The notes: a model not told the origin generated them from the sequence alone. A stretch of DNA of 64,000 bases from Alteromonas lipotrueiana (GCF_019249245.1 NZ_JAESDK010000003.1:1-64000); one strand, 5' to 3'; positions 15,670 to 25,068 are shown, counted from the stretch's first letter. Numbers and translations: made by a program.

Positions 15670-16061
15670 AAATACCTCTTTCATCAATTAATCTTATTGG
15701 TTACGTTGAAAAAAAATGTTAGATCGTATTGATTCTGCCGGAGCGGAAGTGGACCGTGTACCCCACCAAATAACGCTTGTTACAGTATGCAGCTGCTGGC
15801 TTTTTTGCTTCTGATCGACGAAAACTGAGACTCAATTGAAAAGGTCCGCTATCCATACACAACTGCAATTAGCCAAACGGAGAGTATTCCTGGCGCGGTC
15901 AAAGGCTGAATAAGTGAATAGCAGTAATAGATAGATTTTTGTTACAAATTTAAGTGCTAAGAGGCATATTTACACGACTACACTACCCAGGTGTCGAGCC
16001 TCTTTGCCTCTAACAAACTTGCGCAAAGTGCTTTTACGTCAAATCAGGATAAGGAGCGGTT
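15670..16061. other. Intergenic region between divergent mscS and hydroxylase genes
   Basis: About 390 bp should hold both promoters. Visible items are an inverted repeat AAGAGGCA...GCCTCTT (about 15959-16003) before the hydroxylase gene, and an AAGGAG ribosome site at about 16051. Nothing else is recognised. Confidence 0.35.
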
Positions 16062-16931
16062 ATGGTCGGCAAGTCAAATACCTTTGCTCCTGTTGAATGC
16101 GCATTGCGGCAAAGCGTTTACTGGGCATTGCAGCCTGTGCTGATTGGTATTTCACTGTATTCGGCGCATACCAGAGCGTCGTTAGACAGTCATACGCTGT
16201 TTATTATCGTGGCTTTTTGCTTAATTACCCTGCTGGAAGTACTTATTCCAGCCCGGCCTGAGTGGCGCAAAAGCGTTCGCGAAAACCTGGCACTGTTTGG
16301 TTTTGTGTTTGTTGCAGCCACAGCGTATGTGGCTATTGAAATGCTTTACGAAATGTCGATATTCAAATGGATGGCCGATTTGAGCACCGCATGGCAGTTA
16401 GAGATTTGGCCTTCACAATGGCCGATAATCGCGCAGGTGCTGCTTATTTTCTCAGCGTTCGAGTTGGTGAATTATTGGTACCACAGGGCGTCACATCGGT
16501 GGAGCTGGCTATGGAAGTTATCCGGCCATAGCGCGCATCACGCATTTAAAAAGTTAAGCGGGCTGAATGCGGTGGCCAATCACCCCGTCGAAGCGTTTTT
16601 TCTGATCCTGCCTCGGGCAATAGTGGGCTTTTTATTGGGTGGCGAAGTTGTAGGCGTGGCATTTGTCTCGCTAACCACCGTTACGGCGATACTGGCTCAT
16701 AGCAATTTAAACCTTAATTCAGCAATCGTCGGCTGGTTTTTCACCACCAACCGCTACCATATACACCATCATTCCCAGGTAATCAGTGAAAGTAACACCA
16801 ACTATGGCTGTGTCTGCATTGTGTGGGATCGCCTGTTTGGTACATTTGCCGATGCCAATACGCAAGACACGGGAATTGGCAATAAACAGCCTAGTTATAA
16901 AGCGCTGTATTTGATGCCGTTTAAACGCTAA
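16062..16931 (+). CDS. Fatty acid hydroxylase / sterol desaturase family protein
   Basis: A 289-residue membrane-bound di-iron enzyme. Histidine clusters are in the right order: 'HRASH' (about residue 146), 'HSAHH' (about 160), a later H in 'NHPVE', and 'HIHHH' (about 234). There are four to five hydrophobic segments. The family hydroxylates or desaturates lipid chains or sterol-like rings, or acts on aldehydes; the substrate cannot be told. A good ribosome site (AAGGAGCGG) supports the start. It is monocistronic. Confidence 0.88.
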   Translation: MVGKSNTFAPVECALRQSVYWALQPVLIGISLYSAHTRASLDSHTLFIIVAFCLITLLEVLIPARPEWRKSVRENLALFGFVFVAATAYVAIEMLYEMSIFKWMADLSTAWQLEIWPSQWPIIAQVLLIFSAFELVNYWYHRASHRWSWLWKLSGHSAHHAFKKLSGLNAVANHPVEAFFLILPRAIVGFLLGGEVVGVAFVSLTTVTAILAHSNLNLNSAIVGWFFTTNRYHIHHHSQVISESNTNYGCVCIVWDRLFGTFADANTQDTGIGNKQPSYKALYLMPFKR

Positions 16932-17020
16932 CCTTTATTGACCGCAATACAGCACAATATTTTCGCAATATCTGAGCCCGGAGTTATTTTCCGGGGCGTG
17001 TGGCTTGCCCTTCATCTGCT

Positions 17021-17449
17021 TTACCGCTCTACGTATTGAGCAACTTTATCAGTGATGTGCCAACTGCCGTCGTGGTTAATCAAATTCAGGTAGTCAACGT
17101 AGCCCTGTTTACCCTCGTCACCCCAGCTAAATTCCACCGTGGCATTCGCCGCATTGCCGGTGGTTTTTAAATCGGTGATTTCAATCGTGGCATTCCATTT
17201 ATTGCCGGTATCTACAAGTTTGGCAAAATCATCGCGGGTGTAGTTTTGGTACTTACCATTTTTATCATAATACTGGATGGATGCCGATGGTAAAAACGCC
17301 ATCTTAATATGCTCACCCGACCCAGTTTTGACCGCGCTGATATAACTGTTTACCGCGTCTTGTGGTGAGCCGAACTCATGCGCTAACACCTTTGCTGACA
17401 CTAGCAAGCTCATTGCTAACGCCGCCAGCTTTATTGAACGAACTAACAT
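17021..17449 (-). CDS. Exported NTF2-like (lumazine-binding-like) protein
   Basis: A 142-residue protein with a Sec signal peptide (MLVRSIKLAALAMSLLVSAKVLA) and an NTF2-like cone fold. 'SPQDAVNSYISAVKTGSGEHIKMAFLP' starts helix 1, then 'YTRDDFAKLV', 'ATIEITDLKTTGNAANATVEFSW', and the end 'YLNLINHDGSWHITDK' is typical of nuclear-transport-factor-2 relatives (putative lumazine-binding). Function unknown, small-ligand binding likely. The start at 17449 has AGGGAAC 7 bp upstream; the open frame extends 16 codons further with no such site. Confidence 0.75.
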   Translation of the reverse strand: MLVRSIKLAALAMSLLVSAKVLAHEFGSPQDAVNSYISAVKTGSGEHIKMAFLPSASIQYYDKNGKYQNYTRDDFAKLVDTGNKWNATIEITDLKTTGNAANATVEFSWGDEGKQGYVDYLNLINHDGSWHITDKVAQYVER

Positions 17450-17582
17450 ACTGGTTCCCTTATTGTTTTTTGTACAGTTAACGAAGACTAGCGGCAAATT
17501 GGGTTTTAGGCAATGTGGTGTTTGTTCTTTGAGCCAATTCAGCGATAGGAAGAATGCTATTGTTTGATGGGATTTTGCTTTT

Positions 17583-17777
17583 TTAGCAGTTGAAGTAGTG
17601 AGCAGGAAAGTAGTGAACAGGACAGTCGCTTATCATCCCTAAGGCAATCGTTAGTGGCAGCGCACCTAGCTGAAGTTCCGTGAACAGCAGCTTTGCCATT
17701 ACGCCGACCAAGATGACGACGAAGGAAAGTGCCAACTTAATCGACACTCGGATTAGAAAATAAAGCGTATTTTTCAT
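17583..17777 (-). CDS. Small membrane protein whose C-terminus runs into a REP unit
   Basis: The ORF of 64 codons begins MKNTLYFLIRVSIKLALSF with a long hydrophobic stretch (about residues 12-45), and has AGGGG 8 bp upstream of the ATG. The last 17 codons (ISDCPVHYFPAHYFNC) are encoded by and around the REP unit at 17619-17632, so the natural end of the protein has probably been replaced. It is either a truncated gene or a pseudogene. No family recognised. Confidence 0.4.
   Translation of the reverse strand: MKNTLYFLIRVSIKLALSFVVILVGVMAKLLFTELQLGALPLTIALGMISDCPVHYFPAHYFNC
17619..17632 (+). repeat. Solitary REP unit
   Basis: AGGACAGTCGCTTA is one change from the REP core. It is preceded by TAGTGAAC, as is the unit at 19793, and lies inside the 3' end of the small membrane ORF. 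Confidence 0.6.
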
Positions 17778-18095
17778 AAGGGCCCCTAATTGTGAGCTGT
17801 TAATTCGCGCTTGCAGACAGACTATCCACAAGATGCGCCCACAGTTGGGTTCGGTAAGCGACTGACACATAACAGGCCCCCTGATGTCACAGGCTTTAAT
17901 TCCAATACCACAACGCCCTCAACGGGCTCCCATCGGGACATCCACGGGTCGCAATTACCTTTTTCAAGGCAAAGGTAGAAGTCCACAGTATCGGGAAGCG
18001 TTCGCGTAGCAACCGTTTAGGGTAAATGGTGCATAAACATTTTTTGATTGTACAACGCCTGCCCTTTTGGTAACCAGCGCTGCGCTACACAAGCA
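17778..18095. other. Intergenic stretch, nothing recognised
   Basis: No conserved frame or RNA gene is visible between the small membrane ORF and the terminator at 18096. Confidence 0.35.
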
Positions 18096-18125
18096 TAAAA
18101 AACCGACTATACGTCGGCTTTTTTA
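18096..18125 (-). terminator. Bidirectional intrinsic terminator
   Basis: AAAAAACCGAC-TATAC-GTCGGCTTTTTT: a 7-bp stem with A-run and T-run on either side. It lies 31 bp past the stop of the exported protein gene at 18157. Confidence 0.8.
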
Positions 18126-18156
18126 TGGCAAAAAGTTAAAACTTTAGAGGCTTAAT

Positions 18157-18762
18157 CTACAATGCGTCCACATCGGAGTTAAGTCTATTTTGTTTAATGG
18201 CAGCGGCCAATTGTGAATAATCCGGTGACTCATACACGATATTAAGGTAACCACTACCCCGCTTTAAGCCTTTTAACTCCATAAACAGGGCGCCCTCTCC
18301 AATATCCCAAAAGCTAAGCCAGTAGCCGCACCCATCATACGCCAAACATTGATAAAACTCGTCCCATTCATCGTAAAGTTCCAGACCTACGTGTTTGAGA
18401 CTCTTAGGCGCATCACCGTATTTTCCGTTTAATGCCGTCTCTATTTTTTCAAAAGTCGCTTTCCCTTCCGAGCCAGTACTGTCGCTATCAATGGTATTAC
18501 CAACTACCGAAACTTTTTGCAGGCCGCTACCCTCAATGAAAACCAGATAATAAAAATCGGCAAATGATAATGGTTTGGGAGCGCCTGTCGTTTTGCATAC
18601 AGCGGTGCTGTCTTCGTGCTTGCAATCTTCAGGCACTAACGATTGTTTTTTGAGCTCGCTTAACGAGATACCCCAGTTAAAACCTGCCGGCGCATCAAGT
18701 TCATTCGCCGCAGCTGTCATAGATGATAATGCCAACGTAGCGGCTAGTATTAATCTTTTCAT
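18157..18762 (-). CDS. Unknown exported protein, paralogue of the 18863 gene
   Basis: A 201-residue exported protein with the signal peptide MKRLILAATLALSSMTAAANE. The mature start 'FNWGISLSELKKQSL' and the later 'QCLAYDGCGYWLSFWDIGEGALFMEL' and 'YESPDYSQLAAAIKQ' line up with the neighbouring gene's 'ISWGQSLAETKQL', 'CLLDEDCGVWGSLWEVPTGTVIMQL' and 'YISPDYRRL'. Four cysteines are placed similarly and probably form disulfides. I do not know the family. It is the second of a tandem pair, ended by the terminator at 18096-18125. Confidence 0.65.
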   Translation of the reverse strand: MKRLILAATLALSSMTAAANELDAPAGFNWGISLSELKKQSLVPEDCKHEDSTAVCKTTGAPKPLSFADFYYLVFIEGSGLQKVSVVGNTIDSDSTGSEGKATFEKIETALNGKYGDAPKSLKHVGLELYDEWDEFYQCLAYDGCGYWLSFWDIGEGALFMELKGLKRGSGYLNIVYESPDYSQLAAAIKQNRLNSDVDAL

Positions 18763-18862
18763 TTTTAAAAATCTTTTTCAGGCTGTTTCATTTTTCGGTG
18801 AACTGAAAGCGATAACGTTATCCAGTTCGCTTCTATTATCGTTGTTTCAAAAATAAGCGAAA

Positions 18863-19444
18863 TTAACTACCAGTTAACCGTCGATAGTCCGGCGAAATAT
18901 AATCTGTCGCTAGGTTTGCGCTTTCTTTGTCATAGGCTTCAAGTTGCATTATGACCGTACCTGTGGGCACTTCCCATAAAGAGCCCCAGACACCACAATC
19001 CTCGTCCAGCAAACAGGTATAAAAATGTTTCCCCTTCGGCACCGTTTCTACGGAGACGGCCTCGCCAAACCCTAAAGAAAACATGGTTTTCATATCACCG
19101 TATGCTTTATGCCCGCCAGTTGCGTAGTAGTCATCAATGATGAAATGTGTCAGTACCGCAGCTTTATGCAGCCCTTCACCTTCGATAAAAAACGAGATCA
19201 CCGTTGATTTTGGGCCGTAGTCCTTTGCCCAATTATCCCCATCAGCCTCGCAGATGGTCGCTTTGCCACTTTGCTCACATCGACTAAAGGTCACCCCTAA
19301 CTGTTTTGTCTCTGCAAGACTTTGTCCCCATGAAATGCCAAGCAAATTTTCCACAGACATTTTGGTTGATGGGCCAGCCGCGACTGCGTTTGAGGCCAGT
19401 GGCAGTGCGATGGCACCTGCCAGTAGAGCCGCTAATTTGAGCAT
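18863..19444 (-). CDS. Unknown exported protein, paralogue of the 18157 gene
   Basis: A 193-residue exported protein with the signal peptide MLKLAALLAGAIALPLASNAVAA. The start at 19444 is chosen because it gives that signal; the open frame runs 61 codons further without one. It shares block order with the downstream gene: WG-x-SL near the N-terminus, a GEGLHKA/GSGLQKV segment, a Cys-x4-Cys-G-x-W block and a final SPDY. The pair, 100 bp apart on the same strand, arose by duplication. Function unknown. Confidence 0.65.
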   Translation of the reverse strand: MLKLAALLAGAIALPLASNAVAAGPSTKMSVENLLGISWGQSLAETKQLGVTFSRCEQSGKATICEADGDNWAKDYGPKSTVISFFIEGEGLHKAAVLTHFIIDDYYATGGHKAYGDMKTMFSLGFGEAVSVETVPKGKHFYTCLLDEDCGVWGSLWEVPTGTVIMQLEAYDKESANLATDYISPDYRRLTGS

Positions 19445-19792
19445 AATTAAGTTCCGTTTATTAGTTGTATCGAGAATTATTGTCTTAAAATCATCATGAT
19501 TTGACACAAGCTTACTCACTTTAGCTGGGTGCAACAAACTGTTTTGAATCGAAAAAGCCTGCATGACAGGCATTTTCTCGCTGGACGCGAACGCGCAGGG
19601 CCCGTCAATGGTGCAAAACTTTTTCAACTCTCCCCGGCAGGCGCCTGAACTATTAGTTGTCCAATTTAAGATGCTTATTCACAGCAACCAATCAACCCCA
19701 GATTAAGATGCTATCGCATCTTACACCTTATATCCCCGCCCGATTGGGAGTATAGAGTGAAAAACTTGTCTATTAGCATGTGAGTAGTGAAC

Positions 19793-19806
19793 AGGACAGT
19801 CACTTA
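19793..19806 (+). repeat. Solitary REP unit
   Basis: AGGACAGTCACTTA, an exact core copy, 17 bp before the start of the amidohydrolase relic. Confidence 0.65.
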
Positions 19807-19822
19807 TCACCCGGTGCTCCTC

Positions 19823-19915
19823 GATGCCAATACCCTAAAACCGGTGCATGTGCTTTGCCGGGGACGGCACATGGTTGAAAACAGTCAGGCGGTGGTGTGT
19901 GGCCGATTTGAGTAA
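19823..19915 (+). pseudogene. Relic of an amidohydrolase C-terminus (IadA-like)
   Basis: Thirty codons ending in TAA read DANTLKPVHVLCRGRHM and then VENSQAVVCGRFE. This resembles the last beta-strands of amidohydrolases such as isoaspartyl dipeptidase ('V..VY.RGKLMV.DGKA.VKGTFE'). Nothing of the enzyme is seen upstream, where the REP unit lies. The rest of 19445-20036 shows no other gene. Confidence 0.4.
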
Positions 19916-20036
19916 ACCAGTACAGGTGGTTTTGATGAATACGTATGCAAATTCAGCGTAAGACTTTTTTAATAGATTGTTAACCGCTATCTTGCTCGAT
20001 GAATTATTAATTATTTGATATTAAGAGCCTGATGTC

Positions 20037-22454
20037 ATGACCCTTTTTCGCGCCTTTATCACCGGCAGACCTGCGTTTGCCGGTAGCTTGTTGTTATTTA
20101 TTTGTTCCTTTGCACAAGCCGCTGAACTGGTTCGCCACCAGCGGCTGGACAACGGCGTTGTGCTGCATCGCGATGATGGCGTGACGGTCACTGTATCAGC
20201 GCTCACTTCTGGCAGTGTTGAAGTGCTCTACCGTCAGGCTGATGAACAGCCTCTGCCTTCACTGGCGGTGCCCGATAAAAACCGCCCAGAGCAAGCAAAG
20301 ATTGAAATTAGCCAGGTTACTGACGGCCTGAATATTCTTCTGCCCGGCATCAGTGTTGAAGTACAGGCGCAGCCGTTCAAACTGGCGTTTGCGCAGGATG
20401 GCCGCGCCCTGATAGAAGAAGCTGCTGGCGGCTTTTTTTACCAGACCGTGCGCGGCGCGCAATTTGCCCTAACCGCGGATGAAAAACTGTACGGCGGTGG
20501 CCAGCGGGTGCTGGGTATGGATCGGCGCGGCAGCCGCATGCCGCTGTATAACCGCGCCTCTTACGGTTACTCAGAGGGCCCGGTAGACCAGATGTATTTT
20601 GGCCTGCCAGCAGTGATGTCTTCACGTAACTATGCCATTTTATTTGATAATACCGCTTCCGGTCATTTGGATATGGGCCATACCTCGCCCAACCGGTTGC
20701 AGTTTGATGCGGTAGGCGGCCGCTTAAGTTATATCGTGGTGGCTGCCCCTGCCCTGCCCGAGTTGGTGAAGCAAGTAGTAAGCCTGACTGGACGCCAGCC
20801 GCTGCCGCCACGCTGGGCGCTGGGCAATTTTGCTTCACGCTTTGGGTATCGCACCGAGCAGGAAACCCGCGATGTGGTCGCCATGTTTAATGAGCAAGGG
20901 ATCCCGCTGGATGCCGTGGTGCTGGATTTGTATTGGTTCGGTCCGGATATTCAGGGCCATATGGGTAACCTTGACTGGGACAAAAACGCCTTCCCTACCC
21001 CACAAGCCATGATTGGCGATTTTGCCGAACAAGACATTCACACTGTAGTGATCACCGAGCCCTTTGTTTTAACGTCTTCGTCAGAATACCAAATTGCCAA
21101 AGCAAACCAGGCACTGGCGAAAGGTCTGGACGGCAACCCACACACTTTTGATTTTTATTTTGGTAACACCGGTCTGGTCGATGTGTTTAACGACAAGGGC
21201 CGCGACTGGTTCTGGCAATACTACCAACGCTTGCTGGATCAGGGCATCGCGGGCTGGTGGGGTGACTTGGGTGAGCCAGAAGTGCATCCGTACGACGCCC
21301 TGCATTCCTGGGATGGCACTACTGTAACCGCCGATGAAATACACAATGGATTTGGTCATCAGTGGGCCAAAATGGTGTATGAGCGTACGCTGCACGCACA
21401 ACCAGAGCAACGTCCGTTTGTACTGATGCGCTCCGGCTTTCTGGGTAGCCAGCGCTATGGCATGATGCCCTGGACCGGGGATGTGTCGCGCACCTGGGGT
21501 GGCTTCAAAGCTCAGGTGGAACTGGCCCTGCAGATGAGTGTATTTGGCCTGGCCTATACCCACTCAGATCTGGGCGGCTTTGCCGGCGGCAATACCTTTA
21601 ATGCCCAGCTTTATACCCGCTGGCTGCAGGCCGGGACCTTCTTCCCGGTATACCGCCCACACGCCCATGAAGGCATCGCGCCCGAGCCGGTATTTCATGA
21701 GAATCCGACCAAACAAATTGTCAGCCGCTTTATCCAGCTGCGTTATGACATGTTGCCGTACAATTACTCACTCAGCTACACCAACAGCCTCACCGGCATG
21801 CCCTTGATGCGGCCCATGGCTTTTGCCAATAGTGAACGATTTTTTGAAGAAGGCGACCAGTTTTTGTGGGGCGATGCTTTTTTGGTGAAGCCGATAACAG
21901 CGCCAGACCTGGAGCACACTACCGTAGCTCTGCCGGCCGGCACCTGGTTTGATTTTTTCAGCGGTAAAAAATACCACAGTGAAAGCGGTCGTAATGTAGA
22001 ACATGCTCTGACCCTTGAGACCATGCCGGTGTATGTCAAAGCGGGGAGTTTTGTGCCCATGCAGCCGGGCCTGGCCCGCACCGCTGATTACAACGCTGAA
22101 AATCTGGCAGTACACTACTGGGCCGATGCTTCAGTCAGCCAGGCTGCATACCGCATGTATGAAGACCAGGGCCAGTCCCCACAAACTCTGGCTGAACAGG
22201 CCTACCTCACGCTGGATTTCAGCGCGTCCCATAACACCGACACACTGCACCTGAACATTTCGCCAAACGGCAGTTATACCGGTTTGCCCGACCAGCGCAA
22301 GCTCACCTGGAAAATCCATGGGTTAACTGAAAAACCTGCACAGATGAAGCAGATGGCCGACGAAAAGTGGCTCTGGGACTCCAAAACCGGTGTGCTGACT
22401 GTGACACAGCCAATTAGCCATGCTACTGACAGCTCGCTGCATATTGAACTGTGA
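20037..22454 (+). CDS. Glycoside hydrolase family 31 enzyme, exported
   Basis: An 805-residue enzyme with a signal peptide (residues 1-28, ending FAQAA). Order: N-terminal galactose-mutarotase-like beta domain (about 30-245), catalytic (beta/alpha)8 barrel (about 250-590), then C-terminal beta domains of the DUF5110 type. Nucleophile Asp410 lies in 'GWWGDLGEPE' and acid/base Asp482 in 'PWTGDVSRTWGG', the GH31 pattern. It is an alpha-glucosidase, alpha-xylosidase or alpha-transglucosylase; the sequence alone does not decide. Its GC is clearly higher than that of neighbours, so recent acquisition is possible. The esterase 170 bp downstream may share a role in polysaccharide use. Confidence 0.9.
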   Translation: MTLFRAFITGRPAFAGSLLLFICSFAQAAELVRHQRLDNGVVLHRDDGVTVTVSALTSGSVEVLYRQADEQPLPSLAVPDKNRPEQAKIEISQVTDGLNILLPGISVEVQAQPFKLAFAQDGRALIEEAAGGFFYQTVRGAQFALTADEKLYGGGQRVLGMDRRGSRMPLYNRASYGYSEGPVDQMYFGLPAVMSSRNYAILFDNTASGHLDMGHTSPNRLQFDAVGGRLSYIVVAAPALPELVKQVVSLTGRQPLPPRWALGNFASRFGYRTEQETRDVVAMFNEQGIPLDAVVLDLYWFGPDIQGHMGNLDWDKNAFPTPQAMIGDFAEQDIHTVVITEPFVLTSSSEYQIAKANQALAKGLDGNPHTFDFYFGNTGLVDVFNDKGRDWFWQYYQRLLDQGIAGWWGDLGEPEVHPYDALHSWDGTTVTADEIHNGFGHQWAKMVYERTLHAQPEQRPFVLMRSGFLGSQRYGMMPWTGDVSRTWGGFKAQVELALQMSVFGLAYTHSDLGGFAGGNTFNAQLYTRWLQAGTFFPVYRPHAHEGIAPEPVFHENPTKQIVSRFIQLRYDMLPYNYSLSYTNSLTGMPLMRPMAFANSERFFEEGDQFLWGDAFLVKPITAPDLEHTTVALPAGTWFDFFSGKKYHSESGRNVEHALTLETMPVYVKAGSFVPMQPGLARTADYNAENLAVHYWADASVSQAAYRMYEDQGQSPQTLAEQAYLTLDFSASHNTDTLHLNISPNGSYTGLPDQRKLTWKIHGLTEKPAQMKQMADEKWLWDSKTGVLTVTQPISHATDSSLHIEL

Positions 22455-22623
22455 TTGCCACCGCGGGGGAATCGTTCAAGCAAAAATTGTACAACGGCGT
22501 TTAGTGGAGATTCACTCTGGTATTTTGCTATTGCGTGCTTATTCATTAAAGGCAGGTGGGACCTGGCATCCTTACTTTAATAATGCGAAGGTTGTTCTTA
22601 ACTAATTACTTACTGGGTACACT

Positions 22624-23406
22624 ATGCGCATTTTGGTCATGACTGTTCTATGGATGGCGGCAGCCTCAGTGTTTGCTGCCACAACGGTTGAATCCACTTT
22701 TTTGGCTCGTAGTTTTGATGGCCCGTCAGGTGAGCTCAAATACCGGTTATTGCTGCCTGAAAATTTTGATCCTGCTGAAAAATATCCGCTTGTGTTGTTT
22801 TTGCACGGGGCCGGAGAACGAGGTGATGATAATAAATCTCAGCTTACCCTCGGGGCTGAACTGTTTTTAGCAAAACGCCAACAGTTTCCAGCGGTAGTGT
22901 TATTTCCCCAGGCGCCCGAAAATGATTATTGGGCAGTGGTGGAAGCCGACCGCAGTTCATTACCCTTTAGCTTTTCTTTTCCGTATACCGGCAGCAATAA
23001 TGTGCCGCCGACAAACGCGATGAATAATGTGATGGCGCTGACCAGGCAGATGATGAACAAACCGTTTATTGATACCGACAGAATGTATGTCACCGGGCTG
23101 TCGATGGGCGGGATGGGTACGCTGGAGTTACTGGCCAGGCAGCCAGACTGGTTTAGCGCGGCCATTGCTATCTGCCCGGGCGCCAACCCGGCAGTCAGCC
23201 AACAGTACTCGCCGGAACTGGCACTACGTATCTACCATGGGGCTGAGGATCAAATTGTGGTGCCGGAATTATCAGCACGGGTAGCCGAAAAAGCCAAAAA
23301 CCATATTGCCATACTTGAACGAAAAGTTTATCTCGGTACCGACCATAACTCCTGGGACAAAGCATTTGCAGAACCCGACTTTTTATCCTGGCTGATGTCG
23401 AAGTGA
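22624..23406 (+). CDS. Exported alpha/beta-hydrolase esterase
   Basis: A 260-residue protein with a signal peptide (residues 1-18). An alpha/beta-hydrolase fold is shown by the oxyanion segment 'VLFLHGAGERGDDN', nucleophile Ser160 in 'GLSMGGMG', an Asp near 212 in 'HGAEDQIVV', and His241 in 'TDHNSW'. It resembles the secreted PHB-depolymerase/carbohydrate-esterase type (prolyl oligopeptidase-like) seen next to polysaccharide-degrading enzymes. With GH31 upstream it may remove acyl groups from a glycan. The promoter is not obvious, so it may be read from the GH31 transcript. Confidence 0.8.
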   Translation: MRILVMTVLWMAAASVFAATTVESTFLARSFDGPSGELKYRLLLPENFDPAEKYPLVLFLHGAGERGDDNKSQLTLGAELFLAKRQQFPAVVLFPQAPENDYWAVVEADRSSLPFSFSFPYTGSNNVPPTNAMNNVMALTRQMMNKPFIDTDRMYVTGLSMGGMGTLELLARQPDWFSAAIAICPGANPAVSQQYSPELALRIYHGAEDQIVVPELSARVAEKAKNHIAILERKVYLGTDHNSWDKAFAEPDFLSWLMSK

Positions 23407-23663
23407 TTCTTTTTCTAGTGTCAGAGCACTTTTGTCTGACCAAGGAAAAAGCGTTTTTTAAGGTGATAAAGCATATGTTCGCCAACCTTAATTCTTCCAT
23501 TCAACTTATTGGGTTAAACTTACCGTCCGTACCTGATGCCACCCAGAACACTTTTGCCCTAGTATCCAAACTTCGCAATTTAGCGGCCGCCAGCGTCCTC
23601 AAAAAGAACCAATTACCTTCCTTAACTGTATTTAATGTATGCACATATTCGCTAGGTAATAAG

Positions 23664-24242
23664 ATGACAAGCAGTACCATTTCGGGGCTACTCGATAAGC
23701 TGGTTGAAGATACCCAAAATGAGGTAACGGTTGAGGACGTGGTATCTTCTTTTGAAGAGCGTGGCTTTGGGCCGTTACTGCTGATACCTTCTTTGATGGT
23801 TATTTTACCTACCGGAGCAATACCCGGTGTACCCTCTATTTGCGGCATAACCCTATTTTTAGTGTGTATTCAGTTAGCTGCGGGGAAAGATCACCCCTGG
23901 CTACCTAAAGCTCTTCGAGAGCGTTCTGTTTCGCACGATAAGTTGAAAAAAGCGACGGACAAGGCTCGTCCTTATATCAGTAAAATGGAAAAACTATTCA
24001 CGCCGCGTTTCACGGCTATGGCTAAAAAGCCTATACGCTCGGTTATCGCTGGCATCAGTGGAATTGTAGCGTTGAGCATGATTCCACTAGAGGTCATACC
24101 GTTTGGTGCAGCATTACCCGCTTTTGCGCTTGCTTTAACGGCGATAGGGATCGCATATCGCGATGGTGTAGTGGTAACAATTGGACTGATTGCTCAGGCT
24201 TCTACCGGAATTTTGTTATACCAGGTTGTGGCGATGGCATAG
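23664..24242 (+). CDS. ExoD family membrane protein
   Basis: A 192-residue inner-membrane protein: 'TISGLLDKLVEDT' start, 'ERGFGPLLLIPSLMVILPTGAIPGVPSICG', then two to three further hydrophobic segments. This matches ExoD (Pfam exopolysaccharide synthesis, ExoD), first named for an exopolysaccharide and alkali-tolerance defect in Rhizobium; its molecular role is unclear. The open frame begins at 23403, overlapping the esterase stop by 4 bp, but family similarity starts at the ATG at 23664, which I use. An N-terminal extension cannot be excluded. Confidence 0.8.
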   Translation: MTSSTISGLLDKLVEDTQNEVTVEDVVSSFEERGFGPLLLIPSLMVILPTGAIPGVPSICGITLFLVCIQLAAGKDHPWLPKALRERSVSHDKLKKATDKARPYISKMEKLFTPRFTAMAKKPIRSVIAGISGIVALSMIPLEVIPFGAALPAFALALTAIGIAYRDGVVVTIGLIAQASTGILLYQVVAMA

Positions 24243-24432
24243 CCCCCATTTATAAATGCCGGGCGACGGTTGATACTTCACATTAGCCTTCAGAGTTGCT
24301 TTCTTCGGTTTGCAAAATAAGTGTACGGTTTAGTGTATTTAATCGAAATTTGTCTAAAAAGCCGCTGAAAATGTGTATCTATACGCCTTTGCATTTAGCT
24401 ATTACTTATTGGTGTAATGCAAGGTTAGCCTC

Positions 24433-24912
24433 TCAAAAGCTCTTAACTTCTGCTTTAGCGGCTTTATATAAATGCATCCACTCTTTTTCGGGTACCGGCA
24501 TTACCGACAATCTTTGACCTTTCTTAACCACGCCGGTTTGAGTAATTTCGGGCATTGTTTTGATGGATTTTAATTCAAGCACCTTTTCAAAAGCTTCTTC
24601 AAACTGCACATCGACCCGGTACCAGCGCGGATTGTCCGGGGTCGATTTAGGGTCATAGTAATTGCTTTCAGGATTAAATTGAACCGGATCAGGGTACCCC
24701 GCTCTTACCACTACGGCTACTCCGGCAATGCCTACTTTTTTGCAGCTTGAATGATAAATAAAAACCTTATCGCCTTGTTTAATATCATCGCGCAAAAAAT
24801 TGCGGGCCTGATAGTTTCTAACCCCATCCCAGGGCTCGGTCTGATTCGGTCGTGCGCGCAAATCTTCAATACTAAAAGCATCGGGTTCGGTTTTAAACAG
24901 CCAGTAAGCCAT
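24433..24912 (-). CDS. EVE domain-containing protein
   Basis: A 159-residue soluble protein that is a single EVE domain (PUA-like fold): 'YWLFKTEPDAFSIEDL', 'WDGVRNYQARNFLRDDIKQGDKVFIYHSSCK', 'GIAGVAVVV' and 'WYRVDVQFEEAFEKVLELKSIK'. The family binds modified nucleotides in nucleic acid and is related to thymocyte nuclear protein 1. In bacteria it is sometimes linked to restriction systems, but here the context is ordinary housekeeping, so a maintenance role is more likely. The region 24243-24432 downstream holds nothing recognised. Confidence 0.88.
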   Translation of the reverse strand: MAYWLFKTEPDAFSIEDLRARPNQTEPWDGVRNYQARNFLRDDIKQGDKVFIYHSSCKKVGIAGVAVVVRAGYPDPVQFNPESNYYDPKSTPDNPRWYRVDVQFEEAFEKVLELKSIKTMPEITQTGVVKKGQRLSVMPVPEKEWMHLYKAAKAEVKSF

Positions 24913-25033
24913 AATCGGTACTCACCAAAAATTTTACTCACATTAGCATATCATAACGTGCGCTTAATCCTGACAAGCAAAACCTGAAGCATTAAACTTT
25001 CTGGCAAATAGCGAGAAGTCTACAAAGAGGTGC

Positions 25034-25039
25034 TATAAT
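25034..25039 (+). promoter_or_regulatory. -10 box of the ygiQ gene
   Basis: TATAAT lies 30 bp before the start at 25069; no clear -35 is seen at 16-18 bp (GCGAGA). Confidence 0.4.
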
Positions 25040-25068
25040 ATGCGCCGTTTTGAATTTTGTTGTAGATT

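Noticed and set aside
20259-22319. Several long minus-strand frames opposite the GH31 gene
   Set aside because: They are antisense frames of a high-GC gene; the GH31 catalytic motifs show which strand is coding.
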